64,000 bases of DNA, taken from positions 62,001 through 126,000 of the forward strand of contig JAFAQY010000132.1 in the NCBI GenBank assembly GCA_019261985.1, in the 5' to 3' direction. Shown one piece after another: positions 9,070-23,772 of the stretch. How positions within the stretch are numbered: position 1 is the first letter of the stretch; the number at the start of each line of letters is the position of its first letter. The stretch comes from Bryobacterales bacterium. Lineage in GTDB: Bacteria; Acidobacteriota; Terriglobia; Bryobacterales; Bryobacteraceae. The translations under genes and the position numbers were made by a program. A model generated the notes under the pieces. It saw only the letters and a program-made list of their open reading frames with translations, made no database searches and was not told the origin of the DNA.

Positions 9070-10224
9070 ATGCCCGCCAGCGGCACAGAACGAACCGTAA
9101 CGGAGATACGACGACCGCTCGCCAGCGCCGCGGCGTTCCTTTCACCATACATGTCCCGGATCCGGCGGGCGTGGCGGTCGCTGCTGCGCCATTACGAGCC
9201 CTGCGGCCAGTATTCGGCTCTGCTGGCGGAGCTCTATCTAGGTAAGCGTTTTCGCGATCTTTCTTCTACTCCGTCGCACATGTACCGCATGGAGTCGGAA
9301 AATCAAGGCAAGGATCTGGCGAGCAAGGGCGTTCCGGTGGAGTGCGCGGCGGCGGCAATCTCGCTGTATGTAAAGAGCTGCCTGCCGCACCTACGTCATG
9401 CGGACAAGGAAGAAGATTACCGCAGGGCGCTGTTGCGGTGGGCTTCCGTTTATCAGTTCTTTTTGATCGCTGGATACCGGAAACAGATCACGACAGACCG
9501 CCAGGCCCTACAGGAGAAAGTCAAGGCCACCGAGCGCAGGTTTCAAGCTCTTTCGGCGGAGCTTGGCGACGCCTATGAAATCGAGCGGCGGCGGCTCGCC
9601 CAGGACCTGCACGATGAAATCGGCCACGACTTGATCGTTTTGAAATTGTACACACAGATCATCGGCATGGACTTGAAGAAAGGCAACGTAAAAGAAGTCC
9701 GCCGCAAACTGAAGGAATCCATTTCGCTGATCGATCATGCGCTCCAAAGCGTGCGGCATCTGGTATTCGATCTCGGCCCGGCCGTTTGGAATGAGCAGGG
9801 CTTCGTAGCAGCCGTAAAGGCCTATTCGCGACAGTTCGCAGAAAGAACGGGGATAAAGGTGCATTTCAACGCCCGGCGGCTCCCGGCGACGCTGCCGTCG
9901 AGGTATGAAACGGCTCTTTACAAGGTTCTCCAGGGGTCGCTGGCGAATATCGGCGCTCATGCGAAGGCGAAAAACGTGAGCATCACCCTGATCAGCCGGC
10001 GGGATTCGATCGTAATGAGAGTGGAAGACGACGGAAAGGGCTTTGACGTAGACCGCACAATGGCGACGGTCCCGGAGTCATTCGGGTTGCGAGCCATGCG
10101 CGATCGCATCGAGCTTTTGGGGGGAGCGGTTCAAGTGACCTCTCGCCCAACGAATGGAGCATTGCGCGGCGGCACCACGATCGAGGTGACTCTGCCGGTG
10201 CAGAAAGTGGCGGGCGCGGCATGA
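9070..10224 (+). CDS. NarL-type sensor histidine kinase (HisKA_3)
   Basis: A 384-aa soluble kinase. Residues about 27-150 are a helical N-terminal region of unknown ligand with no membrane span. The dimerisation/phosphoacceptor helix is ERRRLAQDLHDEIGHDL, with the phosphoacceptor His in QDLHDE. The ATP-binding domain has VEDDGKGFDVD and ESFGLRAMRDRIELLGG. The gene ends ATGA over the next regulator, so the two form a classic co-translated pair. No Shine-Dalgarno is seen at 9070; an in-frame ATG at 9151 is a possible alternative start that would retain all recognised domains. Confidence 0.88.
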   Translation: MPASGTERTVTEIRRPLASAAAFLSPYMSRIRRAWRSLLRHYEPCGQYSALLAELYLGKRFRDLSSTPSHMYRMESENQGKDLASKGVPVECAAAAISLYVKSCLPHLRHADKEEDYRRALLRWASVYQFFLIAGYRKQITTDRQALQEKVKATERRFQALSAELGDAYEIERRRLAQDLHDEIGHDLIVLKLYTQIIGMDLKKGNVKEVRRKLKESISLIDHALQSVRHLVFDLGPAVWNEQGFVAAVKAYSRQFAERTGIKVHFNARRLPATLPSRYETALYKVLQGSLANIGAHAKAKNVSITLISRRDSIVMRVEDDGKGFDVDRTMATVPESFGLRAMRDRIELLGGAVQVTSRPTNGALRGGTTIEVTLPVQKVAGAA

Positions 10225-10931
10225 AGAGCAGTACTACGGTCTTGCTGTGCGATGATCACACGCTGTTTCGAGAAGGGATCAAAGCCATTCTGGCGGGCGA
10301 ACCCTCGCTTGAAATTGTCGGGGAAGCCGAAGACGGCCGGGAGGCGGTTAATCTGGCGTTGCAACTGAAACCGGCTGTCGTTCTGATGGATGTGGCAATG
10401 CCGGATTTGGGCGGCGTTGAGGCAACCAAGCGCATCTTGCAGGCGAATCCAAGCTGCAAAGTGCTGATCCTGACAATGTACGAGCAAGAGGACGTGATCG
10501 ACCGCTGCCTGCAAGCGGGCGCGTCCGGGTACGTGCTGAAGGACGCTCCTCGCGGAGATCTTCTGCATGCGATCAATGTTGTGCGAGGCGGCGGCCGGTA
10601 CCTGAGCTCGCGGGCGTTGAAAAAAATCGTCAAGCGGCACGTGAAGCACGGCAAAGGCGGCGAATCGAGCTACGAACGCCTCAGCGACCGCGAAAGAGAG
10701 GTGCTGAAGCTGCTGGCGGATGGCCTGACCCTAAAAGAAATCGCCGCGCGTTTGGTGGTGAGCGTAAAGACAGCGGATGCGCACAAAACCAACATGATGC
10801 GGAAGCTGGATTTGCATGACCGGTCCGAGGTGATCAAGTACGCGATCCAGCACGGGCTCATTCATCTGCCGAACGTCGACAACAAGCCTTCGCCAGCGGG
10901 AGTAGCGCGGCAGGGGCGCAAGTCGGCGTGA
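10221..10931 (+). CDS. NarL/FixJ-family response regulator
   Basis: A 236-aa protein. The receiver domain spans about residues 5-120 (VLLCDDHTLFREG with the acidic pocket, phosphoacceptor Asp in VVLMDVAMPDLGG, Lys in YVLKDAPRG). The LuxR-type HTH spans about 150-215 (LSDREREVLKLLADGLTLKEIA, VSVKTADAHKTNMMRKL). It is the cognate partner of the overlapping upstream kinase and should bind DNA when phosphorylated. The target genes are unknown. A 20-residue C-terminal tail is basic and low-complexity. Confidence 0.92.
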   Translation: MKSSTTVLLCDDHTLFREGIKAILAGEPSLEIVGEAEDGREAVNLALQLKPAVVLMDVAMPDLGGVEATKRILQANPSCKVLILTMYEQEDVIDRCLQAGASGYVLKDAPRGDLLHAINVVRGGGRYLSSRALKKIVKRHVKHGKGGESSYERLSDREREVLKLLADGLTLKEIAARLVVSVKTADAHKTNMMRKLDLHDRSEVIKYAIQHGLIHLPNVDNKPSPAGVARQGRKSA

Positions 10932-10963
10932 TGGGGTCGCGCAAACTGCGTTGAAGATGAATT

Positions 10964-11000
10964 GCTCGTGCGCAAGCCGGAGCGCGGCCGCGGCACGAGC
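10964..11000 (+). terminator. GC-rich hairpin between convergent genes
   Basis: 8-bp arms gctcgtgc and gcacgagc enclose a 21-base loop that is itself GC-rich and partly self-complementary. It lies after the regulator stop and before the oppositely oriented small gene. It could terminate the + strand transcript; no T-tract is present. Confidence 0.35.
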
Positions 11001-11027
11001 TATGGACTGAATCTCGACCCGTGAACC

Positions 11028-11180
11028 TTACCCCCGCCGCTTGAAGAATTGCACTTCCCGTTCGTGCTGGACGGCTTGTTCGCGGGTTTTAAAGGTGCCG
11101 AGGTTACGCGGCTTGCCGGTCTTCGCGTCTTTCTTGCGCGAATAGAGGCGATATTCCCCGCTCTTGAGCTTGCGAATCAT
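11028..11180 (-). CDS. 50-aa conserved basic protein
   Basis: A short gene with ATG at 11180, only four bases after the stop of the upstream BON gene and behind a GGAG sequence within that gene's last codons. The product opens MIRKLKSGEYRLYSRKKD, continues with a KTGKPRNLGTFKTREQA segment and ends near EVQFFKRRG. It is rich in Lys and Arg. Small proteins with this layout are widespread in environmental bacteria, but I know of no assigned function. The fold is probably a small beta-rich integrase-arm-like or nucleic-acid-binding domain, judged only from its charge and the LGTF..AQA pattern. Confidence 0.72.
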   Translation of the reverse strand: MIRKLKSGEYRLYSRKKDAKTGKPRNLGTFKTREQAVQHEREVQFFKRRG

Positions 11181-11184
11181 ACTG

Positions 11185-11748
11185 CTATTTCTCCGCCATT
11201 AGATTATTCGTGACCGAAAACACGCCGGAAACGGAGTTGGCGCGAATGTTGGCGAGGTTTTTGTCCATCTGATTGGCGACCACACCCTCCAGGGTCACGT
11301 TGCCGTTCTTCACGATGATGTGGATCGGAGGGATGGATCGATAGCCGTAAATAGTGGATAGCGCCGGATCGCCATAGATCGCGCGGAACACGGCGCGCCG
11401 GATCTGATCGTCCATGGAGGAAACGGGCAGAAGGTCGATTTGGTTGACCACCCGGGAGACGCCTTCTACGTGTTTGATGGCACTTTCGGCATCTCTTTTG
11501 AGGGTGGTATTTGCGGTTGCGCCGAGCAGCGTGACGGTATCTCCGTCGACGCGGAAGGCGAGGTCATCGAATACGCCGTAGTAGGGAAGCGTTAACAACT
11601 GGTGCCGCACTTCGCGCGCTATTTTGCTCTCATCCGCGGTCCCAGGCGTGAACGCATCGTGATGTTGTGGAGTGTCGTTCTTGGCTGCAAAAAGTACTGT
11701 AGGCAGCACAAGAATTAAGGGGCTGAGGTAACTAACTGGGTTTCTCAT
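11185..11748 (-). CDS. exported protein with two BON domains
   Basis: A 187-aa protein. The signal peptide is visible (YLSPLILVLPTVLFAA, cleavage near AAK). Two BON repeats follow: about residues 42-105 (IAREVRHQLLTLPYYGV, VTLLGATANTTLKRDAESAIKHVEGVSRVVNQI) and about 112-185 (IRRAVFRAIYG, IHIIVKNGNVTLEGVVANQMDKNLA, GVFSVTNNL). BON domains occur in periplasmic proteins such as OsmY and are thought to bind membranes. It is the first gene of a two-gene unit with the 50-aa protein. A stress or envelope role is inferred from the family. Confidence 0.85.
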   Translation of the reverse strand: MRNPVSYLSPLILVLPTVLFAAKNDTPQHHDAFTPGTADESKIAREVRHQLLTLPYYGVFDDLAFRVDGDTVTLLGATANTTLKRDAESAIKHVEGVSRVVNQIDLLPVSSMDDQIRRAVFRAIYGDPALSTIYGYRSIPPIHIIVKNGNVTLEGVVANQMDKNLANIRANSVSGVFSVTNNLMAEK

Positions 11749-11780
11749 GCCAGTGGTGAGGCAATTTTCTTACCAACGCC

Positions 11781-12075
11781 TCAGGCGGGCTGAAGCGCCG
11801 CAGACTTAACCCAGGCTAAGGCCCGCTCCACCTGATTTACAGAGAGGGGCGCATCCCGTGGAGCACGCTTTAGCGTGCAACCGGGGCTTCAGCCCCGGCG
11901 GCGGGCGGGTGCTGAAGCACCCGTCGCAGGCTAAAGCCCGCTCCACCTGCAGCGCTGTGGCACAACGAGCGCATCCCCGTGGAGCACGCTTCAGCGTGCA
12001 ACGGGCTTCAGCCCCGGCGGCTGGCGGGTGCTGAAGCACCCGTCGCAGGCTAACGCCGGCGTAGCCTGCCCCACA
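11781..12075. repeat. array of composite palindromic repeats
   Basis: About 300 bases filled with hairpin units whose centres are GCTTTAGC, GCTTCAGC or GCTGAAGC and whose arms differ: cacgctttagcgtg, ccggggcttcagccccgg, gggtgctgaagcaccc, caggctaaagcc. A block of about 85 bases (roughly 11859-11945) recurs with minor changes at about 11980-12062. Outer boxes GTGGAGC and GCTCCAC/CCCACA bound the units. It lies in the intergenic gap before the poly-HAMP kinase. An antisense 98-codon open frame here is a by-product of the repeats. Confidence 0.9.
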
Positions 12076-12169
12076 CCCTGCAGAAAAGCGTAACCTTTGC
12101 AATAATCAATTCCTCTAAGTTTTGTTCGGTGTTTATCTTCCCGGACGTCGGAGGAGGAGATCGCTCTAA

Positions 12170-19342
<7,173 letters not shown>

Positions 19343-19361
19343 ATCTCGGAACTGGGATATT

Positions 19362-20996
19362 ATGGCGGTTGGAGCTCCCGTACAAATTGGTTGTGGCGAT
19401 GCAGACTGGAACAAACCTGCACTAACGATGCAGGATCAGGTAAAAATTCTCCTAGTAGACGACTCGCCCGAGAATCTGGTCTCTTTGGAAGCAACTTTGT
19501 CCGGTCTTGGCCAGGATCTGGTTCTGGCGAACTCCGGCAAGGAAGCGCTGCGCCATCTGCTTCAGGAAGATTTTGCAGTCATCCTGCTGGATGTGAAAAT
19601 GCCGGAAATGGACGGGTTTGAAACCGCCGAGTTAATCCGGTCGCGCAAGCGTTCACGCCACACGCCTATCCTGTTCCTGACTGCATACAAGAGCGACGAG
19701 CATCTGTTCCGCGGCTACGATTTGGGCGCAGTGGATTTCTTGTTCAAGCCCATCATTCCCGAAGTCCTACGGTCAAAAGTCAGTGTATTCGTTGAGCTGA
19801 CCCGCAATAACGTTCTTCTGCAAAAGCAAGCCGAGGTCCTCATCAAGGCCGAGCGTAAATTCCGGTCGCTGTTGGAAGCCGCTCCGGATGCAATGGCGGT
19901 GCTGGATCAGGACGGCAGAATAGAGGTGGTCAACAAGCAAGTAGAGAAGGTGTTCGGCTATGACCGCCAGGATCTGCTGGGAAGGAGCATGGAGATCCTG
20001 GTGCCGTTCTTCCGCGAGGGGTACGGAATCGGTACGTCCGCCGCCGGCAAAGAAGGGCCGGGCGCCCACAACGGCGCCTCGTTGGATCTGCGGGGCATAC
20101 GCAAGGACGGCTCTGAATTTCCGGTGGAGATCACGGTAAGTCCGCTGGATACGGAGGAAGGAAGGGTGGTGACCGCTGCGATACGCGACGTCACCGAACA
20201 AAAGCAGGCGGTGAAGGATATCCGGGACCTCAACGCGAAACTGGAGTTGCGGGTGGCCGAACGCACGGCCGAGCTGCTGGAATCGGTGGAAATGCTGCGG
20301 CAAACCAATGACGATCTGAACCAGTTCGTGTACGCCGCCAGCCACGATCTACAGGAGCCGCTCCGGCTGGTAGCCCTTTACAGCCAGATCATCCAAGAGA
20401 GGCATGCGGCGCAACTGGACGATCAAGCCAAAAAGTATCTTGGGTTCGTTCTTAATGGCGCGCTGCGGATGGAAACGCTGCTGAAGGATCTCCTTCAATA
20501 TTCACAGCTCGGCGCGATTAAGGATGGGCCGCCCGGCCCAGTGCCCTGCGGCGACGTCATGCGGCAGGTGCTATTGAACCTGCAAGCGAGTATCGAGCAG
20601 AATAAGGCGCAGGTCTCATGGAATGGATTGCCGACGCTGGAAGCGCATGAAACGCGCCTATTGCAGTTGTTTCAAAACCTGGTGGGGAATGCGATCAAAT
20701 ACCGGCGCGAAGATCCCCCGAACATCCACGTCGACGCGGAGCGGCGCTTCGGTGACTGGCTTTTCTCCATTCGCGATAACGGCATCGGCATTAAACCCGA
20801 ATACGCGCAACAGGTCTTCGGCATTTTCAAAAGGCTGCACGGAAACAAGTATCCGGGGACCGGTATTGGTCTGGCGATCTGCCAGCGTATCGTTGAAAGC
20901 TACGGCGGCCGGATCTGGCTGGACTCCATGCCGGGTGAAGGCTCGACGTTTTACTTCACATTCCCGCACCGGGATGGCAGTATGCTCGCGGACTAG
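19362..20996 (+). CDS. REC-PAS hybrid sensor histidine kinase
   Basis: A 544-aa soluble protein. Receiver domain at about residues 25-140 ([11 protein letters not shown]; phosphoacceptor Asp in [13 protein letters not shown]; Lys in FLFKPIIPE). PAS domain at about 155-285 ([31 protein letters not shown]). A coiled coil follows, then HisKA with His in [12 protein letters not shown] and an ATPase domain ([31 protein letters not shown]). The SHDLQEPLR box is of the phytochrome-like kinase class. The start is uncertain: ATG 19362 has a weak GGGA upstream, while ATG 19428 begins [12 protein letters not shown] and is equally plausible. It lies 19 bases after the giant kinase, so the two may be co-transcribed, with the receiver acting as an input from it. 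Confidence 0.88.
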   Translation: MAVGAPVQIGCGDADWNKPALTMQDQVKILLVDDSPENLVSLEATLSGLGQDLVLANSGKEALRHLLQEDFAVILLDVKMPEMDGFETAELIRSRKRSRHTPILFLTAYKSDEHLFRGYDLGAVDFLFKPIIPEVLRSKVSVFVELTRNNVLLQKQAEVLIKAERKFRSLLEAAPDAMAVLDQDGRIEVVNKQVEKVFGYDRQDLLGRSMEILVPFFREGYGIGTSAAGKEGPGAHNGASLDLRGIRKDGSEFPVEITVSPLDTEEGRVVTAAIRDVTEQKQAVKDIRDLNAKLELRVAERTAELLESVEMLRQTNDDLNQFVYAASHDLQEPLRLVALYSQIIQERHAAQLDDQAKKYLGFVLNGALRMETLLKDLLQYSQLGAIKDGPPGPVPCGDVMRQVLLNLQASIEQNKAQVSWNGLPTLEAHETRLLQLFQNLVGNAIKYRREDPPNIHVDAERRFGDWLFSIRDNGIGIKPEYAQQVFGIFKRLHGNKYPGTGIGLAICQRIVESYGGRIWLDSMPGEGSTFYFTFPHRDGSMLAD

Positions 20997-21044
20997 ACGT
21001 TCGACTCATTTTTCAACCAAAATCCTCGTTAAGATAAGAGAATC

Positions 21045-21725
21045 TTGCCGCTATCCAACAAAGAGTCTCTCAAGGATTTTCTGTCCATTGCGTTTCACGA
21101 CTTGCGCGAGCCTTTGCGGGCGATCCGGGCGGGCACGGAGATGGTGGGCGCGCTATGCGGCGAATCCTCCAACGAAAAGGTCGCCCGCAATTTGCGATTC
21201 GTCACGGATGGCGCGGATCGCCTGGAATTATTGATTCGGAATCTGGCCGACTTCAGCACCGAGGAGCTCCGCGACATGGAGCGCGTTTCCGTGCCTCTGG
21301 ATCAGGCATTGCTGAACGCGAAGAATCAACTTGCCGCCGAACTCAGCCGCAACGATGCCGTAGTCACCCACGATCATCTGCCAGCGATACACGGAGATTT
21401 TCACGCGCTTTCACTTCTGTTTCGTTGTTTAATCGATAACGCCTGCAAGTTTCGCGGGCAGGCTGCGCCTACGATTCACGTTGCGGCGAACCAAACACCG
21501 CGGGAGTGGATCGTATCCGTCCAGGACAACGGAATGGGTTTCGATCCTCAATACGCCGAGCAGATTTTCCGGCCCTTCGAGCGGCTGAGCGGCAGAAAAT
21601 ATCCGGGCAGCGGTCTGGGATTGACGCTCGCCAAGAGGATCGTGGAACGGCATGGAGGACGCATTTGGGCCGAGAGCCGGCCGGAACACGGAAGCGTGTT
21701 TTCGTTCAGCTGGCCGCTCCAGTAG
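21045..21725 (+). CDS. histidine kinase core without sensor domain
   Basis: A 226-aa protein consisting only of HisKA (FHDLREPLRAIRAG with the phosphoacceptor His) and the ATP-binding domain (LIDNACKFRG, VQDNGMGFDPQYAEQIFRPF, GSGLGLTLAKRIVERHGG). The start must be TTG 21045: an in-frame TAA at 21030 closes the frame upstream, and later ATGs would delete the H-box. It lies 48 bases after the REC-PAS kinase and may take its input from another protein of the cluster. The family resemblance is to kinases of the bacteriophytochrome C-terminal type. Confidence 0.83.
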   Translation: MPLSNKESLKDFLSIAFHDLREPLRAIRAGTEMVGALCGESSNEKVARNLRFVTDGADRLELLIRNLADFSTEELRDMERVSVPLDQALLNAKNQLAAELSRNDAVVTHDHLPAIHGDFHALSLLFRCLIDNACKFRGQAAPTIHVAANQTPREWIVSVQDNGMGFDPQYAEQIFRPFERLSGRKYPGSGLGLTLAKRIVERHGGRIWAESRPEHGSVFSFSWPLQ

Positions 21726-22189
21726 CCCTTCTTCGGAACAAAAACTCCACATTCCGTGTCTAAATCCATCAGCGGATATCGCTGTTAGTGAATACAGGAC
21801 GGCCGGGTAACAATCCGGTAATGCGGCCCCGGTAATCTTTTTCCGATGCCGGCCGAACGAAAATGCCGTCTGGTTCGTCTTACTATTTTTCGGCGAAACC
21901 TTTCGCATGAAACGGCGTATTAGTAGACAGTAGAACGACACGATCGACGGCGAATTTTTTCAAGTTCCTTTGCGAAGGACGTTGAGCTTTCGGCCTCCCG
22001 GTTCCTTCGCGCGATGCAGTGCGGCTCCGTTGACAGCGCCGTAACGGATTACACTCTCCAGAAAGTTGCGGCACAACGAAGCCTTGGCGCGGCCGGGCTA
22101 GGCGGCTTTCGGGAATGAGCGCGAGCCCCGGAGGAGAAACGGGAAACGCAGCAGCGACGGCCTTGTGCCGCTATGCCCGTTGAAGCGAA
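21726..22189. other. 464-base gap, possible RNA structure, otherwise nothing clear
   Basis: No convincing gene is seen. The central part contains three complementary segments (21966-22010) that could form two alternative hairpins. The 3' part, close to the ANTAR gene, is G+C-rich with GGAGGAG at about 22131. No riboswitch consensus could be matched with confidence. Confidence 0.5.
21966..22010 (+). promoter_or_regulatory. candidate alternating hairpins upstream of the ANTAR gene
   Basis: Segment tcctt (21966-21970) pairs with aagga (21975-21979). A longer segment gcgaagga (21972-21979) instead pairs with tccttcgc (22003-22010). The two structures share the middle arm and exclude each other, as in attenuators. 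No T-tract follows. The call rests on complementarity only. Confidence 0.3.
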
Positions 22190-22861
22190 ATGGCACCGCA
22201 TCGGGAGCAACCTCAGGAAGCGGACAACGCCGTCGAGAGCGCGTTGGAAAAAGGGCTCGCAGGACTGCAACAAGCAGCCTCTCAATTGGGAGCGAATGCG
22301 ATCGCGGTTTTGGTGGCCGAAGCGTTCTCGCTCGAAATCATTTATCCGCAAGCGCGGGAGATCTCCTGCTCTCCTGAAGTTCGCCAAGCTCTGAATGGAC
22401 TCCCGGGCCCTGTTCCGGCCGGCGCCGCCCTGGCGGGTTTTCTCAGAGCGGCCGTGGCATCATGCGCTGCGTCTTTTTTGCTCTTCCCCTGGCGCGCGGA
22501 GCGGCGCGTGGTCACTATCGTTTTCGGATTCGACGCGCCCCAACCGCCGCACGCAACCGTTCCAGATCATGTGGTGGAGAATTTGAATCTGGCCGCGCTG
22601 GCGGCATGGTCGGTGAAAGAGGCGGCTCGCCTGCGCGCCGAATTACGCGCGGTGAATCATCAACTCGCCAGCCGCAAAATAGTTGAACGCGCGAAGAGCC
22701 TTTTGCAAACCGAGCAGGGCATGACCGAGCCGCAAGCATACGAATTTTTGAGAAAGCTAAGCCGGCAGCGCCGCGTGACGATCTCAAAATTAGCTGAAGA
22801 GTTAGTCCGCGCCCCGCGGTCCGATTCTCCGGCAGCGGAACTGAAATCCCACACAGGCTGA
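22190..22861 (+). CDS. ANTAR-domain protein with GAF-like N-terminus
   Basis: A 223-aa protein. Residues about 10-140 have a GAF-like pattern (GLQQAASQLGANAIAVLV, SFLLFPWRAERRVVTIVFGF). The C-terminal 55 residues form an ANTAR domain (RKIVERAKSLLQTEQGMTEPQAYEFLRKLS, VTISKLAEELV), the three-helix module that binds twin hairpins in nascent RNA and prevents transcription termination. It would therefore act as a sensory antiterminator. No receiver domain is present, so input is by ligand or by partner. The stop codon TGA lies in a palindromic repeat half-element (22854-22867), suggesting that the repeat insertion reset the C-terminus. Confidence 0.78.
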   Translation: MAPHREQPQEADNAVESALEKGLAGLQQAASQLGANAIAVLVAEAFSLEIIYPQAREISCSPEVRQALNGLPGPVPAGAALAGFLRAAVASCAASFLLFPWRAERRVVTIVFGFDAPQPPHATVPDHVVENLNLAALAAWSVKEAARLRAELRAVNHQLASRKIVERAKSLLQTEQGMTEPQAYEFLRKLSRQRRVTISKLAEELVRAPRSDSPAAELKSHTG

Positions 22862-22867
22862 AGCCTG
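22854..22867. repeat. single palindrome spanning the ANTAR stop codon
   Basis: CAGGCTGAAGCCTG, one unit of the window's repeat family. Its central TGA is the stop codon of the ANTAR gene. Confidence 0.8.
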
Positions 22868-22974
22868 CATAAAAACGCCGCCGCCATCGCGAAATAGTTT
22901 GCCTGGCATTGCGGCGTGGTTATCTTCCGCCCTCTCCTTGGCTGAGATGAGGCACAGCAACAAGGAGAACGGAG

Positions 22975-23565
22975 ATGATAACTGCATTCCTGGTTGCGTT
23001 TTTTATTTTTTCCGCCGGCGGCACTTGGGCCGCTGAGATCGCGGGAGCCAATCCACCCGTCGTTATTGCCTGCATAGAGACAGGCAATGCCTCGCAAGCG
23101 GTAACCCTACATGCAGAAGCGATCGCAGCACGTATTTACGAGGGGATCGGCGTGCACATCGACTGGCGGCGCCGTGCGCGGGATTGCAACGCTTCTATTG
23201 AAAAAACGTTCCACATCGAATTTATAACCCGACTGCCGGACCGAAAATATCCCGGAGCGTTAGCATCCACTCCGCTCGGCAGCACACCGCCTCGGATCGA
23301 CGTGTACTACGACCGTATCGAGCAGATGACGGAGCCGCGCGTAATGCCGATCCTGCTTGGGCACGTTTTGGCTCACGAGATCGCGCACCTTCTCGAAGGG
23401 CTGAACCGGCACTCCGAGCAAGGAATCATGAAAGCTCACTGGGACCCGGCGGACTATGAGGAGATGTCGGTACGGCCGCTCAGTTTCGCGCCTGAGGATG
23501 TTGCGCTCATTCAAAACAGGCTTGGGGTGAACGCGATGATGCTGGCGCAACGACCCAAGCGATAG
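22975..23565 (+). CDS. exported putative zinc metalloprotease
   Basis: A 196-aa protein with a clear ribosome site (AAGGAGAACGG) and signal peptide (FLVAFFIFSAGGTWAA). The central motif HEIAHLLEGLNRHS has the zinc-binding HExxH glutamate and two histidines, with a third His eight residues further on. GIMKAHW follows, recalling the Met-turn of metzincin-like peptidases. The spacing to the third His is longer than in classic metzincins. Similar short secreted proteins are frequent in Acidobacteria; their substrates are unknown. It stands alone between repeat-bearing gaps. Confidence 0.7.
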   Translation: MITAFLVAFFIFSAGGTWAAEIAGANPPVVIACIETGNASQAVTLHAEAIAARIYEGIGVHIDWRRRARDCNASIEKTFHIEFITRLPDRKYPGALASTPLGSTPPRIDVYYDRIEQMTEPRVMPILLGHVLAHEIAHLLEGLNRHSEQGIMKAHWDPADYEEMSVRPLSFAPEDVALIQNRLGVNAMMLAQRPKR

Positions 23566-23596
23566 CGCGGCACGTCAAATAGGGGGCGCGCGCGGA

Positions 23597-23627
23597 GTCC
23601 GAGGCGACCAGGGGGTCGCCGGCGGAC
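23597..23627 (+). terminator. strong hairpin after the metalloprotease gene
   Basis: Stem gtccg + ggcgacc pairs with ggtcgcc + cggac around a short loop, with small bulges. It lies 31 bases after the stop. There is no clear T-tract, only TTCAATT about ten bases on. Confidence 0.45.
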
Positions 23628-23647
23628 TGGTGCTTCAATTATCACCG

Positions 23648-23719
23648 CTCAGGCGGGCTGAAGCTCGCCGCAGCCTGAAGCCGGCCTGAAGCCTGCCCCA
23701 CAGCGGGCTGACTCCCGCA
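23648..23719. repeat. composite palindromic repeat
   Basis: Units with core GCTGAAGC/CTGAAGCC (aggcgggctgaagctcgcc, gcctgaagccggcctgaagcctgc) end in the CCCACA box, then a degenerate gcgggctgactcccgc unit. It lies between the metalloprotease and the permease. Confidence 0.8.
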
Positions 23720-23772
23720 ATTCGTTACTGGCGCCGCCCACGTGGTATAAGATCACCCAGGGCGCCTGGCTG

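Noticed and set aside
8879-9100. 73-codon frame before the NarL-type kinase
   Set aside because: Contains the operon-end hairpin and has no ribosome site or recognisable composition.
10932-11018. Extension of the response regulator beyond its stop
   Set aside because: The frame does stay open for 28 codons after the TGA, but the regulator is full length already and the segment forms a hairpin; read-through is not needed.
11806-12102. 98-codon minus-strand open frame
   Set aside because: It consists only of palindromic repeat units, so it is open because of repeat composition; no ribosome site or domain.
21726-22189. Cyclic-di-GMP or other riboswitch
   Set aside because: Short similarities to parts of the GEMM core were looked at but key conserved positions and loops are missing.
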